DNA of 64,000 bases from positions 62,001 through 126,000 of the forward strand of contig CAJUFN010000005.1 in NCBI GenBank assembly GCA_910585545.1, in the 5' to 3' direction. This DNA is from an uncultured Lachnospiraceae bacterium. Lineage in GTDB: Bacteria > Bacillota > Clostridia > Lachnospirales > Lachnospiraceae. The position numbers and the translations under genes were made by a program. Under the pieces are notes generated by a model. That model did not search any database, was not told where the DNA came from, and worked only from the letters and a program-made list of their open reading frames with translations. Positions 58,419 through 64,000 of the stretch are shown in pieces (positions within the stretch are counted from its first letter, which is position 1; every line of letters begins with the position of its first letter).

Positions 58419-59753
58419 CTATACGATTCCCTGTGCAGTCATGGCGTCTACTACTTTTTCAAATCCGGCAATGTTAGCTCCTACAACGTAATTTCCTTTT
58501 ACGCCGTATTTTTCTGCTGCTGCTGCCGCATTATGACAAATATTTACCATGATGTCTTTGAGTTTTTTATCTACTTCTTCAAATGTCCAGCTTAAACGTT
58601 CGCTGTTCTGAGACATCTCAAGCGCAGATGTCGCAACACCACCTGCATTGGAAGCTTTTCCTGGAGCAAAGATAACTCCATTTGCCTGTAAGTATTCCGT
58701 TGCTTCTAATGTCGTAGGCATATTTGCTCCTTCTGCCACTGCTATAACACCGTTAGCAACAAGTGCTTTTGCGTCTTCTAAGAGTAACTCGTTCTGTGTT
58801 GCACATGGCAGTGCTATATCAACTTTTACACTCCATACGCCTCTTCCTTCATGATATTCAGAATTCGGACGATAATTCTTGTATTCTGTAAGACGTGCAC
58901 GTTTCACTTCTTTAATTTCTTTCAATGCTTCAACATCGATTCCATCCGGATCATATACCCAGCCATTAGAATCACTTACCGTAACAACTTTAGCGCCTAA
59001 CTCCTGTGCTTTTTCTGTTGCGTAGATAGCAACATTACCAGAGCCGGATACAGAAACTGTCTTGCCTGCAAGTTCGATACCTTCCATCTTAAGCATCTCT
59101 TCTGCAAAATATAAAAGTCCATATCCTGTAGCTTGTGTTCTTGCCAAAGATCCGCCGTAGCTTAATCCTTTTCCGGTAAGAACTCCTTCATATACGCCGC
59201 GGATACGTTTGTACTGTCCGAAAAGATATCCGATTTCTCTTGCACCTGTACCGATATCACCAGCCGGAACGTCTGTGTCAGCGCCTATATACTTACATAA
59301 CTCTGTCATAAAACTCTGGCAAAAAGCCATTACTTCTCTATCTGATTTTCCCTTCGGGTCAAAGTCAGATCCACCTTTTCCACCACCGATCGGCAGACCA
59401 GTCAATGAGTTTTTAAATACCTGTTCAAAACCTAAAAATTTGATGATACCTAAATTTACAGATGGATGCAGACGCAATCCTCCTTTATATGGTCCGATTG
59501 AACTGTTAAACTGTACACGGTATCCTGTATTCACCTGTACCTGTCCTTTGTCATCTACCCATGGTACGCGGAATTTCAGCTGTCTTTCAGGTTCCACAAG
59601 TCTCTCTAATAATGCGTCTTTTCTGAATTTCTCTTCATTTGCTTCCACCACTACCCTAAGAGATTCCAGTACCTCTTTCACTGCCTGATGAAACTCAGGC
59701 TCTGCAGGGTTCTTTTTCACAACTAATTCAATTACTTCATCTACATATGACAT
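58419..59753 (-). CDS. gdhA: Glutamate dehydrogenase (hexameric, NADP-type)
   Basis: Interconverts 2-oxoglutarate plus ammonia and glutamate. 444 residues with the substrate motif GYRVQFNSSIGPYKGGLRLH, the catalytic-Lys stretch PIGGGKGGSDFDPKGKSD, PAGDIGTGAREIG and the Rossmann motif SGSGNVA. The length and N-terminus match the small biosynthetic enzyme. It is monocistronic with its own promoter and a hairpin behind. Confidence 0.96.
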   Translation of the reverse strand: MSYVDEVIELVVKKNPAEPEFHQAVKEVLESLRVVVEANEEKFRKDALLERLVEPERQLKFRVPWVDDKGQVQVNTGYRVQFNSSIGPYKGGLRLHPSVNLGIIKFLGFEQVFKNSLTGLPIGGGKGGSDFDPKGKSDREVMAFCQSFMTELCKYIGADTDVPAGDIGTGAREIGYLFGQYKRIRGVYEGVLTGKGLSYGGSLARTQATGYGLLYFAEEMLKMEGIELAGKTVSVSGSGNVAIYATEKAQELGAKVVTVSDSNGWVYDPDGIDVEALKEIKEVKRARLTEYKNYRPNSEYHEGRGVWSVKVDIALPCATQNELLLEDAKALVANGVIAVAEGANMPTTLEATEYLQANGVIFAPGKASNAGGVATSALEMSQNSERLSWTFEEVDKKLKDIMVNICHNAAAAAEKYGVKGNYVVGANIAGFEKVVDAMTAQGIV

Positions 59754-59798
59754 AACTTTTGACCTCCTGATAATGTTATACTGCTTTTACCCTTTACT

Positions 59799-59827
59799 AT
59801 CCTAAAGGAAATATGTTCATATGTCAA
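59799..59827 (-). promoter_or_regulatory. Promoter of gdhA
   Basis: TTGACA (59822-59827) and TAGGAT (59799-59804) with a 17-base spacer on the minus strand. Confidence 0.7.
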
Positions 59828-59848
59828 TATTTTCATTTCATTCTATTA

Positions 59849-60199
59849 CTATTTTTTCTTCAGGCAATATACTTTTTTGCCTTTTTCCATGCGTTCTTCC
59901 AACACATCTTTTTTTATCTCATACTCCAAAAACACGTTGATAAATTGTTTCGGATTCGTAACAGCCAGCTTATTTTTACTGAAAAACTGCCCCACCTGAA
60001 CATTTGTAATGACCTTCTCAATCTCTGATTTCTGTAAAAATTCTTTTTCTTTCAATTCCTTACATACCAGCTTTTCGCACTTTGCATAAAGTCTTCCTGC
60101 AAGCTCCACAGACTGATTCTGCGCTTTTTTGAGACCCCATACATAAATGATCGCTCCCATGACCGCAAACATAAGGACATACGCAACGTATCTAATCAT
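59849..60199 (-). CDS. Hypothetical membrane-anchored protein, partner of PqqD-like gene
   Basis: 116 residues with one N-terminal membrane helix (about 4-22), then a charged helical soluble part containing KCEKLVCKELKEKEF. I recognise no family. It overlaps the upstream PqqD-like gene by 8 bases and so is probably translated with it. It may face the outside of the membrane, or the cytosol if the helix is a reverse anchor. Confidence 0.7.
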   Translation of the reverse strand: MIRYVAYVLMFAVMGAIIYVWGLKKAQNQSVELAGRLYAKCEKLVCKELKEKEFLQKSEIEKVITNVQVGQFFSKNKLAVTNPKQFINVFLEYEIKKDVLEERMEKGKKVYCLKKK

Positions 60200-60557
60200 G
60201 TTTCTTTTCCTCTTTCAAAACAACATATTTGTTGTCCCTCATAATTTCAACAAATTTGATCAGTCTTCCATAAACAGGCTCTGCCTGATCTCCAAATTCC
60301 TCTTTTACAAGTTTTCCAACCTCAAATATATTTTTCTTCCCATCCAGCTGCTTCCATACAAAACTGCCAAGTACATCCATTGCGATCTCACTCTTCTTTG
60401 GTTTCTTAAACACCTTCTGTGCAATCTTATTATAAAAACCTTTCCACTCTACACAAATGCAAATGATTCCGTCTTCTCGCTCATGCCATTCTATTACCGG
60501 GTTCTTTTCAAATACATAATCCAGATAATTGTCTTTTTTCTTTCCTGCTTTAGCCAT
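60192..60557 (-). CDS. PqqD-family protein, orphan
   Basis: 121 residues. The second half (GSFVWKQLDGKKNIFEVGKLVKEEF and NKYVVL) matches the PqqD fold, which presents precursor peptides to radical-SAM or other modifying enzymes. The first half is basic, with aromatic residues. No precursor peptide, radical SAM enzyme or protease is nearby. The ATG at 60557 follows AAAGGA; the frame is open to 60638. It is followed by an overlapping membrane-protein gene. Confidence 0.78.
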   Translation of the reverse strand: MAKAGKKKDNYLDYVFEKNPVIEWHEREDGIICICVEWKGFYNKIAQKVFKKPKKSEIAMDVLGSFVWKQLDGKKNIFEVGKLVKEEFGDQAEPVYGRLIKFVEIMRDNKYVVLKEEKKHD

Positions 60558-60603
60558 ATTTTCTATCCTTTCCATGCAATATACTGCTTTTCCGTCTGAT
60601 AGT

Positions 60604-60634
60604 AAAAGCATGCAGCCTTTAAAAAGCTGCATGC
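60604..60634 (-). terminator. Terminator after the OPT transporter gene
   Basis: GCATGCAGC pairs with GCTGCATGC around 9 bases, then TTTTA on the minus strand. Confidence 0.8.
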
Positions 60635-60650
60635 ACATTTTTAACCATTC

Positions 60651-62573
60651 TTACTTGCTTTTATTTTCTTTTGAAAAAATAGTTACTTTCAGTAATGTTC
60701 CAACAACTGCTACCGCAAAGATTGCAATCGCTGCGGCCTGACCAACAGAGAATATTTCAGAGATATTGATTATTGTACTTAAGTCTTTATCACCAATCTT
60801 AATAACCGCAAAGATTGCAAGCAAGACTCCGACAATACCTTCTCCGGCAATCATACCGGATGTATACAGAATACCTCTGTCAACACAAGCTTTCTTTTTC
60901 TCTTCTGACATGCCGCGTTTTTTATCTACAACCAGTCTTACAAGACCGCCGACCATAATTGCCGCATTCAATGAAAATGGAAGATACATACCTACCGCAA
61001 ATGGCAGCACCGGGATTTTTAAAATTTCAACTACGATCGCGATTGCCGCACCTGCAATAATAAGCCCCCACGGAAGGTCTGCATTCATAACACCTTCTAC
61101 GATCATTTTCATCATACTTGCCTGAGGCGCCGGGAGCTCTGTAGAACCATAGCCCCATGCTTCATTCAAAAGATAAAGCACTCCGCCAATCGCTGCTGAT
61201 GAAACAAGTACACCGATAAACTCTCCATACTGCTGTTTCTTAGGTGTAGCTCCTACAATAAATCCCGTCTTTAAGTCCTGAGATGTATCGCCTGCGATCG
61301 CTGCCACGATACAGATAATAGAACCGATTGCGATTGCACCTTTCATTCCTGCTGCCCCGCCAAGACCTGTCGCTTTTAACATCAATGTAGAAATCAAAAG
61401 CGTTGCAATAGCCATACCGGATACCGGATTGTTACTGCTTCCGATAAGTCCAACCATTCTTGACGATACTGTTGCAAAGAAGAAACCAAAGATAACTACG
61501 ATCACCGCTCCAAGAAGGTTGATCGGGAAAATAGGAAGCAGCCAGATTGCAACTGCGATCAATGCAACTGCCGCAATAATATACTGCATCGGTAAATCCT
61601 GATTTGTTCTAAGTTCACTGTTTCCTTTTCCTTTGTTCTTAGACATACTCTTCATTGCCTGAGAGAATGTCTTTACGATCAACGGAAAAGATTTGATAAG
61701 GCTCATAATACCGCCTGTCGCAACGGCACCTGCGCCGATATATTTAATATAGCTTCCCCAAATCTCGCTTGGAACCATCTGGCTGATCGGTTCTGTTCCC
61801 GGAAAAATAACCGCATCTCCGGCAAACAAGCTGATCAACGGCATAAGTGCCAGCCAGCTTACGATACTACCCGCAAACATATAACTCGAAATTCTAGGTC
61901 CGCAGATATAACCTACACCAACGAGCGCCGGAAGTACATCCATACCTACTGCCGCTCCTTTATATGCTTCGATATCATAATTTACGGAACTTGGGAAAAC
62001 CCTCAGTCCATCTGCAATAAATTTATAACCGGCTGCCACTCCAAGTCCGGCGAATACCGTAGACGCTTTGGAGCCGCCTTCTTCACCTGCAAGAAGAACT
62101 TCTGCACATGCAGTTCCTTCCGGATACGGAAGTACACCATGTTCTTCTACGATCAACGCTTTACGAAGCGGAATCATAAACAGAACACCTAAAATACCGC
62201 CTACAAAAGCAATTAAAAATACTTCAATAAGTCCTGGCGCCTTGATTCCTTCTACGCCTTCTTCTGCCCAGATAAATAACGCCGGTAATGTAAAAATAAC
62301 ACCGGCTGCAACTGATTCACCAGCGGAACCAATTGTCTGCACCATATTATTTTCTAATATGGACTCTTTTCTGAGAATCACACGAATAACTCCCATGGAG
62401 ATAACTGCTGCCGGGATAGAGGCAGAAACAGTCAAACCAACTCGTAATCCTAGATACGCATTTGCCGCGCCAAACACAACCGCAAGAAGTACGCCGAGAA
62501 TAAATGATGTAATGGTAAATTCCGGCACTACTTTGTCGGCTGAGATAAAGGGTTTAAATTCTTTATTATCCAT
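60651..62573 (-). CDS. OPT-family oligopeptide transporter
   Basis: 640-residue membrane protein with about 14 hydrophobic segments, for peptides or metal chelates. Family blocks are FGAANAYLGLRVGLTVSASIPAA, PYPEGTACAEVLLAGEEGG and GDTSQDLKTGFIVGATPKKQQ. The frame opens at 62588, but GGGAGG precedes the ATG at 62573. A TATAAT (62618-62623) lies upstream. It is separated from the PqqD-like gene by a terminator. Confidence 0.93.
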   Translation of the reverse strand: MDNKEFKPFISADKVVPEFTITSFILGVLLAVVFGAANAYLGLRVGLTVSASIPAAVISMGVIRVILRKESILENNMVQTIGSAGESVAAGVIFTLPALFIWAEEGVEGIKAPGLIEVFLIAFVGGILGVLFMIPLRKALIVEEHGVLPYPEGTACAEVLLAGEEGGSKASTVFAGLGVAAGYKFIADGLRVFPSSVNYDIEAYKGAAVGMDVLPALVGVGYICGPRISSYMFAGSIVSWLALMPLISLFAGDAVIFPGTEPISQMVPSEIWGSYIKYIGAGAVATGGIMSLIKSFPLIVKTFSQAMKSMSKNKGKGNSELRTNQDLPMQYIIAAVALIAVAIWLLPIFPINLLGAVIVVIFGFFFATVSSRMVGLIGSSNNPVSGMAIATLLISTLMLKATGLGGAAGMKGAIAIGSIICIVAAIAGDTSQDLKTGFIVGATPKKQQYGEFIGVLVSSAAIGGVLYLLNEAWGYGSTELPAPQASMMKMIVEGVMNADLPWGLIIAGAAIAIVVEILKIPVLPFAVGMYLPFSLNAAIMVGGLVRLVVDKKRGMSEEKKKACVDRGILYTSGMIAGEGIVGVLLAIFAVIKIGDKDLSTIINISEIFSVGQAAAIAIFAVAVVGTLLKVTIFSKENKSK

Positions 62574-62681
62574 TTTGTTTCCTCCCATTTTGGTTTTATC
62601 CTTTATACTCGAGCCTCATTATATCATCTTTCCAGGATAAAGTCATCTCTTATTTTTATAAATATCTTTATTGAATAATCT

Positions 62682-64000
62682 TTATTTGAAATATTCTACG
62701 CCAGACTCGAATAATTTCAGATCCTGTTCTCCATAAATATTGATTGCCACAGAATCACCGCGACGCTCGGAATGTGCCATTTTGCCAAGCACACGTCCAT
62801 CCGGACTCGTGATACCTTCAATCGCCATATAAGAACCATTCACATTCCATTCTTCATCCATGCTTACATTTCCGTCAAGATCACAATACTGTGTCGCAAC
62901 CTGACCATTCGCAAACAATTTATCCAGCCATTCTTTATTTGCTACAAAACGTCCTTCTCCGTGAGATGCCGGATTTGTATACACGCCGCCAAGCTTCGCA
63001 TTCATAAGCCATGGAGATTTGTTTGTCACAACCTTTGTGTAAACCATCTTCGACACGTGACGTCCAATCGTATTATAAGTAAGTGTCGGTGAATCAGCAG
63101 TCTGTCCAACCACATCACCATAAGGTACCAGACCTAACTTGATCAATGTCTGGAAACCATTACAGATACCAAGCGCCAACCCGTCTCTTTCCTGCAGCAG
63201 TTTTTGTACTGCTTCTTTCAACTTTTCATTCTGGAACGCAGTCGCAAAGAATTTTGCAGAACCGTCTGGTTCGTCTCCTGCCGAAAAACCGCCTGGGAAC
63301 ATGATAATCTGTGCCTTTGCAATTGCTTTTCCAAACACTTCCACCGAATCACGGATATCCGCTGCATTCATATTTTTAAATACTTTTGTAATGGTCTTTG
63401 CTCCTGCCCGCTCGAATGCCTTTGCACTGTCATATTCGCAGTTCGTTCCCGGGAATACCGGAATGAATACCGTTGGCTGTGCAATCTTATGCGTACAGAT
63501 ATGAATGTCTTTTGTATCGTACAACGGGCTTTCTATCTTAATTTCTTTATTGCTTTCTGCTGAAACTGTAGCAAATACTTTTTCCAAAGTTCCTGTCCAT
63601 GCAGCCATTGCATCTTCTAATGCAATCTCTGTATTTGCATAAGAGAATGTTCTGTTATCTGTCACTTCACCGATTACCGTATAGGTAATTGCTAATCTTG
63701 AAACTCTCTCATCCGGAACTTCTGCAATGATATCACCGAATGCCGGAGCAAATAATTCTCTTGCATCCATATTATGCTCTATCTTCACTCCCATGCCATT
63801 ACCAAATGCCATCTTACTTACTGCCGCAATCACTCCATGGCGGTCAAGTGCATATGCAGAAACAATATTGCCTGCTTTGATATCACTGGTAAATTTCGTA
63901 TATTGTTCCATTACCTTCTCATAATCCGGAAGATTGAAACTATCTTTGTCAATACGAAGCCATACAAGTTTATTGCCGGCTGCCTTTAACTCCGGTGTGA
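62682..64000 (-). CDS. purL: Phosphoribosylformylglycinamidine synthase, C-terminal part
   Basis: Purine synthesis step converting FGAR to FGAM with glutamine. The frame runs unbroken to the right edge, so the N-terminal part is outside. The visible 439 codons hold the end of the synthase domain and the glutaminase (GATase1) domain: FIPVFPGTNCEYDS, MFPGGFSAGDE, the nucleophile Cys in LGICNGFQTLIKLG, and the His-Glu of SHGEGRFV. The single-chain layout is the large PurL form that does not need separate PurQ and PurS. Confidence 0.94.
   Translation of the reverse strand, partial: TPELKAAGNKLVWLRIDKDSFNLPDYEKVMEQYTKFTSDIKAGNIVSAYALDRHGVIAAVSKMAFGNGMGVKIEHNMDARELFAPAFGDIIAEVPDERVSRLAITYTVIGEVTDNRTFSYANTEIALEDAMAAWTGTLEKVFATVSAESNKEIKIESPLYDTKDIHICTHKIAQPTVFIPVFPGTNCEYDSAKAFERAGAKTITKVFKNMNAADIRDSVEVFGKAIAKAQIIMFPGGFSAGDEPDGSAKFFATAFQNEKLKEAVQKLLQERDGLALGICNGFQTLIKLGLVPYGDVVGQTADSPTLTYNTIGRHVSKMVYTKVVTNKSPWLMNAKLGGVYTNPASHGEGRFVANKEWLDKLFANGQVATQYCDLDGNVSMDEEWNVNGSYMAIEGITSPDGRVLGKMAHSERRGDSVAINIYGEQDLKLFESGVEYFK

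Overview
The window is chromosomal DNA from a low-to-moderate GC, anaerobic, spore-forming member of the Bacillota, most likely family Lachnospiraceae (Clostridia). The grounds are T-box leaders, an anaerobic (class III) ribonucleotide reductase, a GerA-family germination protein, a PotCD fusion transporter, the dnaG-rpoD-trmK-nif3 cluster and the ispF-cysS-mrnC-rlmB-sigH cluster. The assignment rests on gene content and order only. Most of the window is densely packed core metabolism and information processing, largely on the minus strand.

1-13 kb: the aromatic operon aroF-aroB-aroE (aroE runs off the left edge) sits behind a T-box leader with a UUC (Phe) specifier. A wall-associated polysaccharide deacetylase follows, then the branched-chain operon leuB-ilvD-ilvB, then L,D-transpeptidase-tgt-yajC. 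13-19 kb (plus strand): aroC with the polyamine ABC genes potA-potB-potCD and an RluA-type pseudouridine synthase. A perfect palindrome sits on the aroC -10 box. 19-27.7 kb (minus): nucleoside kinase, Nif3-like protein, trmK, rpoD, dnaG, dgt and a two-domain polyphosphate:AMP phosphotransferase.

27.8-29.8 kb is the one clearly foreign segment. It is an AT-rich, plus-strand insertion of about 1.9 kb holding a single caspase-like (C14) protease gene. It lies between two copies of a 25-26 bp repeat. One copy is half of the intrinsic terminator of tRNA-Leu(AAG), which points to site-specific integration at a tRNA terminator. No integrase gene is present. This is the best candidate in the window for an undescribed, probably defensive, element.

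30-46 kb: infC-rpmI-rplT (AUU start on infC, attenuator leader), a sodium symporter with DegV, a GerA-family germination protein, dut, nrdD-nrdG behind tandem NrdR boxes, metA (Glu111, predicted acetyl-CoA user) after an AI-2E-family permease, a DUF1540 protein, thrS behind a Thr T-box, and small accessory genes. 45.5-64 kb: asnA, telA-xpaC, cardiolipin synthase, tRNA-Thr and glnS, the ispF...sigH cluster, tRNA-Met and tRNA-Val, gdhA, an orphan PqqD-like pair, an OPT transporter and the 3' part of purL. No rRNA, CRISPR array or intact insertion sequence was seen.

Regulation can be read at several places. T-boxes couple aromatic synthesis and thrS to tRNA charging. NrdR boxes mark the reductase. 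Spacings of 16-18 bp between recognisable -35 and -10 boxes identify many promoters, and strong hairpins close most transcription units.
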